From contig CM036251.1 of NCBI GenBank assembly GCA_020698575.1, forward strand, positions 32,429,288 through 32,493,287: a DNA stretch of 64,000 nt, given 5' to 3'. Position numbers and translations under genes: made by a program. The stretch is from Bostrychus sinensis (lineage: Eukaryota > Chordata > Actinopteri > Gobiiformes > Eleotridae). The notes below the pieces were generated by a model, which searched no databases, had not been told where the DNA came from, and saw only the letters and a program-made list of their open reading frames with translations. Of this stretch, positions 45,906 through 57,377 are shown in pieces (the first letter of the stretch is position 1; each line of letters begins with the position of its first letter).

Positions 45906-46406
45906 CAGGGGTCTCCAACCTTTTTTCCACTGAGAGCTGCTTTTACAAAATTAAAATGGCAGCAAGCTGCTGAGCTTTCTAATGTTCATCTGTTCATCCT
46001 CTTTTAGTTATTTCTGTTAGGGGTTGTGGGTACTGGACCCTGTCCCACTAACTATGGGTCTTAGGCGGGGTACACACTGGACAGTGGCCATTTAGTTGGA
46101 GAGCTACTTTCAATTGAGAAAATGAAAAAACAAGAAAATGTATTTTGTTTTATCTGAACATTTACAAAATGTTTGTGTCCAGAGCTCACAATTTGCATTA
46201 AAACAACAAAAATATTTAGTTCACCCTGTGCATTTTGTGTGTCTGTATGTAGTAACTGGCACGCTTGCACCGCAGATCTAACACACATTCATCGTTCAAA
46301 TTTGTTGTGTCTGTAATTAAGTAGGGATTCATTAAGCACTTGGAGAGCTACTTGATAAGTGGTTAAGAGCTACTGGTAGCTAACGAGCTACTGGTTGGAG
46401 CCCCTG
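45906..46406. mobile_element. Non-autonomous hAT element with intact ends and target duplication
   Basis: The ends are CAGGGGTCTCCAACC and GGTTGGAGCCCCTG. An identical 8-bp direct repeat, ATATACAG, flanks it at 45898-45905 and 46407-46414, the target size of hAT transposases. The 501-bp inside has no transposase frame and includes a SINE-like fragment at about 46030-46095. Confidence 0.85.
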
Positions 46407-46570
46407 ATATACAGTATATACAGTATCTACAGTATATATACAGTAGTGCAATGAATGAGGATCATTTGACTGTGTTTATACCATCAACATTACAACAATT
46501 CATTACAATGCATGGCCATTGCTTTATTTTCTGTTGTGTGAGTTCTTATAGCTCAACTGCTAGGCTAAAA

Positions 46571-47053
46571 CAATGGTTCTCAAACTGTGGTACGGGTACA
46601 TGCACTGGTCACTCTAACTCCCCCCCTAGTGGATGCATGTGTGAGTGAATGGTTGTCACTTGATGTATTTCTCTGGATGCCTTTCCACAAAAACACATTC
46701 ATCAAGGCTTGGGATCCACACATAGTACCGCTTTCTTTCTTTCTTTTTTTTTTTTTTTTTTTTTTTTTTTTGGTACCACTAAAGAAATCTACACACTTTA
46801 TGACAGATTCTTAAAAAGCCGGATGAAGACATGAAACATATGAAGCTTTTTACCTCACATTAAAAAAAAATACTACCTGTGTGGCCATAGGGTAAAGGAA
46901 GCCAAAGGCTAATAAAAAAAAGGTAAGCTGCCGCATTTGGGCCCGGGGCCATAGTTTGGACATCCCTGCTGGACAGTATGTCTCTGTGTCAGCCCTGTGA
47001 CTAACTGGCCACTGTCCAGGTTGTACCCCGCCTAAGGCCCATAGTTACTGGGT
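46571..47053. repeat. hAT-like end fragments and a SINE-like fragment
   Basis: About 46571-46625 begins ATGGTTCTCAAACTGTGGTA, a hAT-like left end. About 46936-46973 ends CATAGTTTGGACATCCCTGC, a right end of a different hAT-like family. About 46985-47053 is a fragment of the SINE-like family. A T run lies at 46744-46771. Confidence 0.45.
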
Positions 47054-48532
47054 CCCTGAAGACTCATTAAACCCAATTCTCAACTTGGGCTGAGGATAGT
47101 AAATCCAATAATTCTGCCCTCATGTTATTGTCAGGTCTGAATGGGGGCCTTATAAGATTCTTATTAGGTATTAATGGGTTAGGTTATTGAGTTGTTCCAC
47201 CAATATATTCACTACTGCCATCTTAATCATATTTTCCAATATGAACATTGGATTTTTTGCACAGCTTTTCTAAATGCAGTTTAAATTCACACTAACTATA
47301 TCAGATCTGACCTTGCTTTCCCAATTAGCAGAAAGGCAGACTGCTCGAAGATTGCCTGAACGCAATTAATAGCACACCTCCTTGATTTCTCGTTAGCTTT
47401 TTTGGCATGCCTCTCTTCAAACGTTGCACACTTCTCACCTCATTTATTTCATTGGGTTAAAGCTGTTTCCAAATGGACCTATGTGTGTTTGGCTTACCTG
47501 CCTTTCTGCCCAACTTCTGTTGGCTCAATTTCGGCGCAATGTTCTGCTCACTGAATAGTAACAACACAACACAAAAAACAAGGCTAGTTTGAATTCAAAA
47601 GGGGGAAAAAATGGAATCTGCAGCTTGAACAAAGGTCAGGCAAAGCTTTGGGAAAAAAAGTTAACAACAAAGTGCAACCACAATTCCAAACAAGTTAGAT
47701 GGAGCAACAAAAAAAAGCATTTTACAAAGTATCTTCTATTATTATAGACAACCCTTTTTATAATGATGTTTTTATTGCATTTATTTATTGTACTTTAAGT
47801 TTAATCTGGCTCTTGACAATGCTGCACTTGACTCTGAAGTTTGTTTTAAATCATCTTGTTTAATGTTAATTTCACCTGTCACTGTATTTATTGAGGATGT
47901 GTTTGTCTAACCTCTTTTCTAATGGGATTGTGACTTTGTTTTGAAAAGTGCTATATAAATAAATAAATAAAATAAATAAGTAAATAAATCTACAAGCAAC
48001 ACTGTCATGATTCTGTACTGGAAATCACTGCAGGGATCAGGAACATTTCCAGAAGTCATGGTCTAAATCTAAGTTATAGCTGCGTCGTGCAAAGCCACCA
48101 TATGTGAACATGATCCAGAAACACTGCTGTCTTCTCTGGACCAAAACTCATTTGAAGAGAACAGAGAAAAAACAGAAAACTGTTTGTCAGTTTGTCCAAT
48201 ACCTCCAATGCTTATAATACAGAGTTTACCTTTCTAAAATACTTAACACCTAACACAGACATCTTACTAAAGTGTGCTAATTAACCTAATTGGCACATTT
48301 ACATAGCAGGTGTCTTTGTCAGGGCAATGTGCGTGAATACTGGCTGTTATTCTCAAGCACTAACACTAATCTGTCACCATATAGAACTTTAAAAAGATGT
48401 GTTTGTGTCCATGTGTTATTAAAGGACTTATACTTTTTCACAAGTGCCTTCATTTTTTTTGTTTTTGTTTTGTTTGTTTGTTTGTATTTTCACTGCCTCC
48501 AATGCTTTAAATAGTATTTTTCCTGCCTGATT
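47054..48532. other. Mostly unique gene-free sequence
   Basis: About 47270-47560 is unique and could be regulatory DNA. About 47930-47990 (TTTTGAAAAGTGCTATATAA then AAAT units) is a SINE or LINE 3' tail. Confidence 0.4.
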
Positions 48533-49034
48533 AAATTATGGTTCTATATTATGCTTTTTTCAGGATTTTTGTTTGTTTTGAAATATTTTGCATTAGTATC
48601 CCACTTTTTATAACTTAAAAATAATGCATATGTATAGAAAACTTTTTCTGTGTAGGAGCTGCTTGACTTTAGCAGTGAAAGCTTGGATTAGGTGCCCTTT
48701 GCCCCCTGCTGGCAACGATTGGGAATGGACAAGAAATGGCTATTTAGTGAGGCTATTAGCAACTTGATGCTAGCAGATAAAAAAATGAGCTGACTGCTTC
48801 GTAGTGATGGCGATTTAAGAGCTGAAATAATCAAAATGAGAAACTCACAAGAGTATATTCTAGGTTTTATGTTTCTATGTGGAGCTGTGAGACCAAGCGT
48901 TTCCAAATCGTTAGAAGAGGACAGGCTCAGGAAACACGATTCTCAAACAAGTGTTAAAACATAACTCCAAGTATGTTTTTGAGGTGAAAATAATATAATA
49001 TAAACTCAATTAAGCTTAGCATAACATGAAACCT
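48533..49034 (+). mobile_element. TTAA-ended inverted-repeat element, module A (copy)
   Basis: TATATTATGCTTTTTTCAGG, GCCCCCTGCTGGCAACG, GGCTATTTAGTGAGGCTATT, GCTTCGTAGTGATGGCG, AAACAAGTGTTAAAACA, AGCATAACATGAAACCTTTT. Nearly full length. Confidence 0.65.
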
Positions 49035-49149
49035 TTTAGAATATTGCTAGTTCAAAATAATATCATTCCAGTTGAAGCTAAAAGTATGCTGGGATAAAAC
49101 AATTTTTAGTACAATTTATTCAAAATGTTTCTCAAGTAAACACAAGAGA

Positions 49150-49920
49150 GTAAATGTAACTCGGCTACTGCAGTATATATGAAGCATTTTGCACAGATAT
49201 CGACGAAGTGCTTTGTCTCACTCCCATGTTTCCCACCACTTTTCACTGTGTAATTTTGCATCGAGCCGGTTCATTATGGAAGGCACTCTCCAATGTTGCG
49301 CGCTGATCTATATTCAGGCCCTAACCCGCCTCTTTCTGATGGGGATTACGCGCTCTAGAGCCAGGCTAATTTGATATACATTGATTGAGTCAAGAGCCAA
49401 TCTCAAATTGAGGAATTGTAGTTATTGCTATTGATTTTAATAACTAGGCTGTTACAGTTCATTCAGCGCGCCTTGGGTCAATACAGTGAAATGTTCCCCT
49501 CTTCAGAAAAAAAGGGGGACGCCATCCAATCCAGCCGTATTTAATTTCAAATATTCTGTGATATAATGCCCGACATACTGCGTGCCTTATGCCAGCGTTC
49601 ATTACACCGAAGTGGGCCATGCTTAACTATAATGAATATAGTCACAGCAACAGCAGACAATGGACCATTAACAATTGCAATACATAAAGTCATCTATTAT
49701 GGGCAATATAAATATGCAGTATATAAGTCATTATCACTCTCTGAGCATGCATACTTTACAGTACCCTCTGCACTCTCTTCCAGGGCTCTCACGAACTCCA
49801 CAAAGCTGGATAAACTACTTCTCTGTAATGATGCATATTTTAAGAGAGTCTATAAGTCTATACAATACTTAGGGGTAGGTAGAGTAACTTAGCAATTAGT
49901 CAGCACACTGCCAGTTTGGA
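49150..49920. promoter_or_regulatory. Unique block, candidate regulatory DNA
   Basis: Repeat-free. It has GGTTCATTATGGAAGGCACT, AGCCAATCTCAAATTGAGGA, CTATTGATTTTAATAACTAG and CAGTTCATTCAGCGCGCCTT words that look like conserved non-coding DNA. The 108-codon frame at 49566-49892 is not recognised. Confidence 0.35.
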
Positions 49921-50705
49921 GAAGCTGACAGGAGCACCAGGTTTCGTCTTACGTCATTAAATAAGGATATTGTGAAGAATTTTTTTTTTTTTTTTTGTAT
50001 TTAAATTCATTAAAACGGTGCTAACTAAGGCTTCTACAATTTTTTGCCATATCTTTTCTTAAATCAATACAGTGAACAAGAACTACCCAATGTTGTAGCT
50101 TGTGTCTTTTACAAACTGGGAGTGTAACTGAACACCATAGCAAATGAATAATATTCATTCTCCAACCTTTTTGCTTTAGGAGGGCTGGTTACTGTGTCTA
50201 TGTATCTGTCCCAACAGCTATGGGCTTGAGGTGGGGTACATCCTGGACAATTGCTGACACTTACCCAAGATTTAGACTGCATGAGTATCTGCTGCACGTC
50301 GTCCACCGGCGCAGACTCTCGCCTACTGGATACATCTTCACTTTGCCACGCTGGGTTGCGGAGCCCCGAGCAGCTTGGGAAGAATGTGTTTGTGTGCTAA
50401 AAGCCATTGATGAAGACCAAAACAACTCTTTACAGGACAGAAAACAACTGTATGATATGAGATGGCTTTAGAATTCAATTCACTTTAATTTCACAGGTTT
50501 TTCCTCTACAGTGAGGAAGTAGTTGGACATGAAAAAGATATAATAAGTGTTTTGTTTCTGTAACCTACCATTATGAAGAAGAAATATGAAGAATGATAAA
50601 ACAAAATGTTTTCTTTTTTTTTTTTTTTTTGCAGAAGCCAAATGCACTTTAATTGATAGATAGAACTTTATTGTCATTGCATATATAAACAAACAACACA
50701 ACCAC
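49921..50705. other. Gene-free stretch and flank of the Rex3 insertion
   Basis: T run at 49981-49996. A SINE-like fragment near 50180-50265 (GCTTGAGGTGGGGTACATCC). T run at 50617-50632. About 50655-50700 (AACTTTATTGTCATTGCATA) resembles another element's 3' end and abuts the truncated Rex3. Confidence 0.4.
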
Positions 50706-52346
50706 CAGGAGGCATCCAGAACAGATGCCCGAGCCACCTCAACTGACTCCTCTCGATGTGGAGGAGCAGCGGCTCTACTCCGAGCTCCTCCCGGGTGACA
50801 GAGCTCCTCACCCTATCTCTAAGGGAGCGCCCAGCCGCCCTGCGGAGGAAACTCATTTTGGCCACTTGTACCCGGGATCTTGTCCTTTCGGTCATGACCC
50901 AAAGCTCATGACCATAGGTGAAAGTAGGAACATAGATCGACCGGTAAATCGAGAGTTTCGCCTTTCGGCTCAGCTCCTTCTTTACCACAAAAGACCGATA
51001 CAACAACCGCATTACTGCAGATGCTGCACCGATCCGGCTGTCGATCTCACGCTCCATCCTTCCCTCACTCGTGAACAAGACAAGATACTTAAACTCCTCC
51101 ACTTGAGGCAGGAACTCCCCTCCAACCTGGAGAGGGCAAACCACCCTTTTCCGGTCAAGAACCATGGCCTCGGACTTGGAGGTGCTGATTCTCATCCCAG
51201 CCGCTTCACACTCAGCTGCAAACCGCCCCAGTGCACACTGAAGGTCCTGGCCTGAGGAAGCCAACAGGAGATCATCATCCGCAAAAAGCAGAGATGAAAT
51301 CCTGTGGTTCCCAAACCAGACTCCCTCCGGCCCCTGGCTGTGCCTAGAAATTCTGTCCATGAAAATAATGAACAGAACCGGTGACAAAGGGCAGCCCTGC
51401 TGGAGTCCAACATGCACTGGGAACAGGTCCGACTTACAACCGGCAATGCGGACCAAACTCCTGCTCTGGTCATACAAGGACCGGACAGCCCTTAGCAGAG
51501 GGCCCCGGACCCCATACTCCCAGAGCACCCCCCACAGGACACTACGAGGGACACGGTCGAACGCCTTCTCCAAATCCACAAAACACATGTGGACTGGATG
51601 GGCGAACTCCCATGAACCCTTGAGCACCCGATAGAGGGTATAGAGCTGGTCCACTGTTCCACGGCCAGGACAAAAACCGCATTGTTCCTCCTGAATCCGA
51701 GGTTTGACTATCGGCCGAATTCTCCTCTCCAGTACCCTGGAATAGACTTTACCGGGGAGGCTGAGGAGTGTGATCCCCCTATAGTTGGAACACACCCTCC
51801 GGTCCCCCTTCTTAAAAAGAGGGACCACCACCCCGGTCTGCCAGTCCAGAGGCACTGTCCCCGACCGCCATGCGATGTTGCAGAGACGTGTCAACCACTA
51901 CAGCCCCACAACATCCAGGGACTTGAGGTACTCAGGATGGATCTCATCCACCCCCGGTGACTTGCCACTGAGGAGCTTTCTAACCACCTCAGTGACTTCA
52001 GCTTGAGTGATGGACGAGTCCACCTCTGAGTCCCCAGCCCCTGCTTCTTCAACGGAAGGCGTGTCAGTGGGATTGAGGAGATCCTCAAAATATTCCTTCC
52101 ACTGCCCGACAACATCCCCAGTTGAGGTCAACAGCTCCCCACCTCCACTGTGTTGGTGAAGCACTGCTTCCCCTTCCTGAGGCGGTGGATGGTTTGCCAG
52201 AATTTCTTTGAGAACAACCGGTAGTCCTCCTCCATGGCCTCCCCGAACTTTTCCCAGACCCGAGTTTTTGCCTCCATAACCGCCCAGGCTGCAGCACGCT
52301 TGGCCTGCCGGTACCCATCAGCTGCCTCATGTGTCCCACGAGCCAA
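50706..52346 (-). pseudogene. Rex3 reverse transcriptase, broken
   Basis: The linker part runs WTPEVRDAVRLKKESYRAW to a single-base frameshift near 52140-52150. It continues in the next frame (GELLTSTGDVVGQWKEYFED) to an in-frame TAG at 51898-51900. The palm then reads without a stop to the end: VVPLFKKGDRRVCSNYRGIT, EEQCGFCPGRGTVDQLY, FVDLEKAFDRVPR, GLQQGCPLSPVLFIIFMD, and the catalytic LLFADDDLLLASS box. The C terminus has the LRWLGHL word and is cut at PPGG. This enzyme would copy the element's RNA at the target site. The lesions and lost end make it inactive. Confidence 0.9.
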
Positions 52347-52403
52347 CCAAGCTCGATAGGACTCCTTCTTCAGCCTGACGGCATCCCTTACTTCCGGTGT
52401 CCA

Positions 52404-53497
52404 TCACCGGGTTTGGGGATTGCCGCCACGACAGGCACCAGAGACCTTACGGCCACAGCTCTGAATGGCCGCATCGACAATAGAGGTGGAGAAGATGGTC
52501 CACTCGGACTCCATGTCTCCAACCTCCCTCGGGATCTGGTCAAAGCTCTCCCTGAGGTGGGAGTTGAAGACCCCTCTGACAGAGGGCTCAGCCAGACGTT
52601 CCCAACAGACCCTCACAATACGTTTGGGCCTGCCGAGTCTGTCCGGCCTCCTTCCCCGCCAGCGGATCCAACTCACCACCAGGTTGTGATCAGTTGACAG
52701 CTCAGCCCCTCTCTTCACCCGAGTGTCCAAAACACATGGCCGAAGGTCAGGTGACACGACTACAAAGTCGATCATTGACCTCCGGCCTAGGGTGTCCTGG
52801 TGCCACGTGCACTTATGGACATCCCTGTGCTCGAACATGGTGTTTGTTATGGACAAACTGTGACTAGCACAGAAGTCCAATAACAAAACACCACTCGGGT
52901 TCAGATCGGGGAGGCCGTTCCTCCCAATCACACCCCTCCAGGTGTCACTGTCGCCGCCCACGTTGAAGTCCCCCAGCAAAACAATGGAGTCCCCAGTCAG
53001 TGCACCTTCCAGTACACCTCCCAGGGACTCCAAGAAGGCCAGGTACTCTGTACTGCAATTCGGCCCATAGGCACAAACAACAGCAAGAGACCTGTCCCCA
53101 ACCCGAAGGCGCAGGGACGCGACCCTCTCGTTTACTGGGGTAAACTCCAACACATGGCGGCTGAGCTGGGGGGCTATGAGCAAGCCCACACCAGCCCGCC
53201 GCCTCTCACTGCGGGCAACGCCAGAGTGGTGGAGAGTCCAACCTCTCTCGAGGAGCTGGGTTCCAGAGCCCAAGCTGTGCATGGAGGTGAGCCCGACTAT
53301 ATCTAGCCGGTATCTCTCAACCTCCCGCACAAGCTCAGGCTCCTTCCCCCCCAGTGAGGTGACATTCCATGTCCCTACAGCTAGAAGCTGTGTCCGAGGA
53401 CCGGGTCGTCGAGGCACCCGCCTTCGACTGCTGCCCGATCCACACTGCACCAGTCCCCTACGATTACCTCTGTGGGTGGTGAGCCCACAGGAGGTCA
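52404..53497 (-). pseudogene. Rex3 apurinic-type endonuclease, frame ends at TGA
   Basis: The domain reads from LLAVGTWNVTSLGGKE (near 53387) through RYRLDIVGLTSMHS, GVGLLIAP, VVCAYGPN, the LLGDFNVGGDSDTW block and NTMFEHRDVHKCTWHQ. It continues to RRSMIDFVVVSPDLRPC, VKRGAELSTDHNLVVSWI and ends in VSGACRGGNPQTR and an in-frame TGA at 52404-52406; the frame then continues in the linker. The Asn of WNV, the DFN box, and the DH of STDH are present. It nicks target DNA in intact elements. The frame before about 53500 is flank, not element. Confidence 0.85.
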
Positions 53498-53500
53498 AAC

Positions 53501-53959
53501 ATACATACCTGTTAGATATCAATGACATAGTACCAGTAGAATAAGCATAAATATACAGTATGTTTATAAAATATAGAATGTCCATAATTGCACATTTCAC
53601 ACAGTTAGAATAAATAGAATGGATAAATATATGCTACATACATATAAATATACACAATACATGCATATAAAACATAAAACATCTATGACTGCATGTCACA
53701 ACAGTTAGAGAGTATTATTTATAAAGTCCAAGCTGTTTTATCTGTGTCTGTGTGCCTGTAATGTGTTCACTGCATGAGAGAAAAAGCTGTTTTGCTACGC
53801 TAATCTGTAGCAAGTATTTTTTATTACATTCTCATGAATAACATAGTTAGTATGTAGTGGTATTGCTTAAAAAATCTGGATGTTGTACACGTTCAGTTTC
53901 CTCTTTGGTGTGTGGCTGTGTAAACGCTCTCATACACTATTTACTGAGTGCGTGGCACG
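53501..53959. other. Flank of the Rex3 insertion with a short internal repeat
   Basis: About 53578-53620 (ATAATTGCACATTTCACACA, GTTAGAATAAAT) is echoed at 53680-53715 (CTGCATGTCACAACAGTTAG). Together with 50655-50700 it may be the remains of an older non-LTR element into which Rex3 landed. Confidence 0.35.
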
Positions 53960-54215
53960 AGGTAGTGGACTGGGTCAGACACACACCTACAAACATTCAT
54001 TTACATCCATCTTCATTCACCAGGGGGAACTTTAGAGTCACCATTTCACCTAGCACATGCATGTCTGCAAAATACTTTGAAAGAGCCCACAGTAACACCA
54101 GGAGGATATGCAGACTCCATTCAGAGAGACTGTGAGTTGACCGGCCAGCTTGAACCAACTCTTTGCTGAGATGCAAGAGTGCTGACCACTCTGCCGCTGT
54201 TCACCACCAGGGAAT
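53960..54215 (-). repeat. Teleost SINE-like interspersed repeat
   Basis: ACAAACATTCATTTACATCC, TTTAGAGTCACCATTTCACC, TAGCACATGCATGTCTGC, AGGATATGCAGACTCC, GTTGACCGGCCAGCTTGAAC, AGTGCTGACCACTCTGCCGC. This is the reverse orientation of the 34700-34985 repeat. Confidence 0.6.
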
Positions 54216-55174
54216 AATTTTGTAATCCAAAAGCATACAAAATATTGAACTGGTAAAAAAACAAAACAAAACATGTTATTCAAAGGTTAGAAAGAGGTTA
54301 GCAGTTCTAACAGTAATTCTGCAGAGGTGAGGCTTCAGCCTGCAGCAGGGTTCACAGAGCAAAACAAAAATAACAATTTTCCCCTCAGAAAAATACCCAA
54401 TACAAACCACTACAAAATCATTATCCCCAACTAAACAATTAGCCTTCCCCACCATCCTAATTCTTTTACTACTGAATTAGCCTTGTTCCTGTTGATTTGA
54501 GTTTGATTTCCAGGGGCCAGAGCAAGTGGAAGCAGATTAAAGTACCTGTGAATGCAACTGGATAAACTCTTCAGTAAAAACAGGGGGCAATAGCAGCTCC
54601 CACATAATAACCAGCCTCCGAATCAGTGCAGTTTGAAAAATTGTCACACTAACTTGCAAAAAACAAACCTTCAAAACATGAAGCCCAACCAATTTTAGAT
54701 AAATTATAGCTCTATTTGGTTGGTTGGACCAATCTAAGATTAGCAACCGATGACACTCTCTGATGAAACATGCTTCATCTCACTTAGAAGCCCCTGAGTA
54801 TCAGTACGACTGTAATTAAAGGTACTGGAAGCAGCATGCGCTTGTAATGGTTTGAAGAGTACTGCAGTCTAAATCAAAACAATAGTCTGTGGGTTGCCAG
54901 TCTTTCTGCTTTTCTGATTGGATGATCAGCAATGCGGGGTGTAGAACCAAAACAAAAAATGCAAACAAAACTACTTGGCCATTATGTAAACTATATTTTT
55001 AATTGTTAATAACTCAACTGTGCCATTGTTATCAGTAAAACTAATATTTGATTTAAAAATGTTTACATCATATCTTAATCTATAATTTTTTTTAAATATG
55101 AAAAACCTCTTCTCAAATCCTTCAGGTTTTGGTCCTATTTTAATCCTACAGTAGTTAGGGGTTCAATTTAAAGT
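54216..55174. other. Gene-free stretch
   Basis: Unique AT-rich sequence with no supported feature. Confidence 0.4.
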
Positions 55175-55287
55175 GTAGACCACTGCTTAGTCCTGGTTTA
55201 GGCACAGTTTAATCCTGGTTAACTCCTAGAAGAGTCCTGGTTTAGTCCTGGCTTAGTCTAGGTTTAGTCACTGTTTTGTCCTTCTTG
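55175..55287. repeat. TTTAGTCCTGG repeat run
   Basis: About nine imperfect TTTAGTCCTGG-like units (CTTAGTCCTGGTTTAGGC, AGAGTCCTGGTTTAGTCC). The same unit is found in the elements at 3326 and 8130. Confidence 0.7.
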
Positions 55288-55773
55288 GCTATATTATGCA
55301 AAATCGACTTTTCTACCATGTTATAATGTTGTCCTCTCATTAAAAACATAGCTGGAGTTGTGTTGTGTTTCATTCACGCATGTTTAAGTAATCCTGTAGT
55401 CCCCGGCGCTGAGTTTCCAAGGGCTCAGAATGCCCAGTTTCACAAACCCCCGCCCACTCTTAGAAGCATTGACCAATCAGCAGTCAAACCAATCTGACCT
55501 CACAGCTATTTTTTTGTTTTGTAGTAAAATGGCATCAAACAAAAGTGGAGAAGTGTAGTGCCTTTTTTCACTGATTATGTTCAAACATCTGCATTCTGCT
55601 GCCCTCTGCTGGTCTCTTTACTTGTTTCTTTATGGCACCAGTAGAATACTTTTTTTTTAAATTCTCTTTCGGTCACATAATTTAATTTTTAAGGTTGTAA
55701 AACATGCAATGCTGTTCTAGAGGTGACCAAGATTGGTTTAAAAATACAAATAAAAGCATAATATATCCCCTTT
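55288..55773 (-). mobile_element. TTAA-ended inverted-repeat element, module B (full copy)
   Basis: TATATTATGCAAAATCGACT at the left, TTTCATTCACGCATGTTTAA, AGTAATCCTGTAGTCCCC, AAGCATTGACCAATCAGCAG, CTGCTGCCCTCTGCTGGTCT, GGTGACCAAGATTGGTTTAA, and AAAAGCATAATATATCCCCT then TTAA at the right. About 486 bases; the best preserved module B copy. Confidence 0.75.
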
Positions 55774-56329
55774 AACTTCAACTTCCAATAATAATAAATG
55801 CTATGGAGCTTCTTACACCTTCTCCAGGACTGGAATCTTTACCTGCAAAAACCTGAAGCTCAGTGATGTTTGATGGCCTCTGTGCTGCAACTGTGCTGAA
55901 TGAGAAACATTACATTAATTAAGCACATGCAGAAAGTATGATATTTATTCATGGGGCCTTGAAATGTGTAAAAATGGTAGGCCTATTCAACTTCATAGAC
56001 CTTTTCTTCTACTTTTTATTGCATACAAGCACTTTGCCAGCCTTTAAACCCCACTATTCACAACGATTTACCCTTTTCTTTCTTCTAATTAAAGCCAACA
56101 CATCCCTGTTCGCTTCAACTATGATTTATCTCTCACATCACAATTATTCCACACAGTGGAAACGCGCCTTTTGGTATTTAATGAAACTGTAAAAAGACTC
56201 AGAGTATCACGTTTAACTCTGAAGCACTATATCTTCATTTTATTCATACATTCCTGCTATTTGAGAAGATTGATGTTTTTCATATTTTGCAGTTAAAGAG
56301 TATAGTCCAGCTCTATATTTTTCTGTGAA
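55774..56329. other. Tc1-like fragment and gene-free sequence
   Basis: About 55807-55905 (AGCTTCTTACACCTTCTCCA, AAGCTCAGTGATGTTTGATG) is a fragment that matches 57378-57485 and resembles the N-terminal region of a Tc1-type transposon in reverse. The rest (for example the 84-codon frame at 55938-56192) is not recognised. Confidence 0.4.
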
Positions 56330-57060
56330 TTATTTTACTCCGACGGTGAGCGGTGGGAGTCGGAGCCTTAGGCAAAAAGCCGAAGCTCTGACAATCAGGT
56401 GTAAGTGCGAATGTGTGGAGGAGATGTTGGAGCAGCATTGACTTAATCATTTTCATAACACCGCTGAAAAAAAAATGAAAAAAAAAAAACATATGACAAG
56501 CGCTGAGCCAGAGAGAGAAGAGAGGAAGGAGACAGACAGTATATCCGAAAGCATCTGAGAGGAATGTTGAGTAATATTTTTTGTGCCGTAGTGACGTGCT
56601 GTCAGGAATAGTAAGGCTTTATCGGATTTCAGAGCACAAATTTTTTATGAATATTTTATAGACGTTCCTATCTGATCGCGCAGTTATTGAATTATCCTGA
56701 CTCCCAACGTCACGGGTGTCGGGATGTGTGTGATGAGTGGTTTTAATTAAATAACTTTTAGTATCTGAAACATGAAAGGATACACAGTGACAAATGATAT
56801 CTTCAAGTTACAAATTCAGTGGCACAGATAACATTTTGAGAGCAAAAGATCTTCTCTTTTTATCCACAAACAGTAAGGATCTTCGGCATGCAAAATGCCT
56901 CAAAAAGACTGCTTGTATTCCTTTCCAGCTTTTATTATTATCAGCCATTGGAACTGGGGTGTTTCACAAATGGTGGGATCACTCTAGCGTGATCCACGTC
57001 ATCAGCGCCTTGCCAAGTGCGGTTCCAAATTAATTTCCCTATCTCCTCCGAAGCTTGTCT
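56330..57060. promoter_or_regulatory. Unique block, candidate regulatory DNA
   Basis: Repeat-free sequence with homeodomain-like AT words (GGTTTTAATTAAATAACT, TTTTTATGAATATTTTATAG) and GC-richer parts (GACTCCCAACGTCACGGGTG). No protein match. Regulatory role is inference. Confidence 0.35.
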
Positions 57061-57116
57061 ACTATGTTTGGCTAATTCACAAAGAATGCACCTGCACATC
57101 ACCCTGGCCAGGCCAC

Positions 57117-57356
57117 GCTACAAACTCCCCAAAATGCAACCCAACCACTCCAGGAAGCCCTGACCAATCAACAAGCCCTCTACATCCAGTCCAAAAGAGT
57201 TTCTTTACGGCACCCGCAGAGCACTCACAGAAAACATTCTCTTTTAGTCAGATAATGTATTTAAAGGTTGTAAAATGTGCAGTGCTGTTCAAGAGGTGAC
57301 CAAGATTGGTTTAAAAAAAAAAAAAAAAAAAAGCATTATACTATATAGCCTCTTTA
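57117..57356 (-). mobile_element. TTAA-ended inverted-repeat element, module B (truncated copy)
   Basis: CCACTCCAGGAAGCCCTGAC, CAACAAGCCCTCTACATCC, TAGTCAGATAATGTATTTAA, GAGGTGACCAAGATTGGTTT, an A run, then GCATTATACTATATAGCCTC. The left end is missing. Confidence 0.6.
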
Positions 57357-57377
57357 CCTTTATAACGTTTTTTGGTT

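Larger units (their letters stand above)
50706..53500 (-). mobile_element. Rex3 non-LTR retrotransposon, 3'-truncated
   Basis: About 2.8 kb with endonuclease then reverse transcriptase in the usual order for the RTE/Rex3 group. As I recall, commonly used Rex3 PCR primers (RTX3-F3 and RTX3-R3) match at about 51378-51398 and 51826-51845. The element stops in the frame after GHLFWMPPGG and lacks the C-terminal end and GGAT tail seen at 19121-19290. Its GC content is far higher than the surroundings. Confidence 0.9.

Noticed and set aside
50725..51255. 176-codon plus-strand frame
   Set aside because: Antisense of the Rex3 reverse transcriptase.
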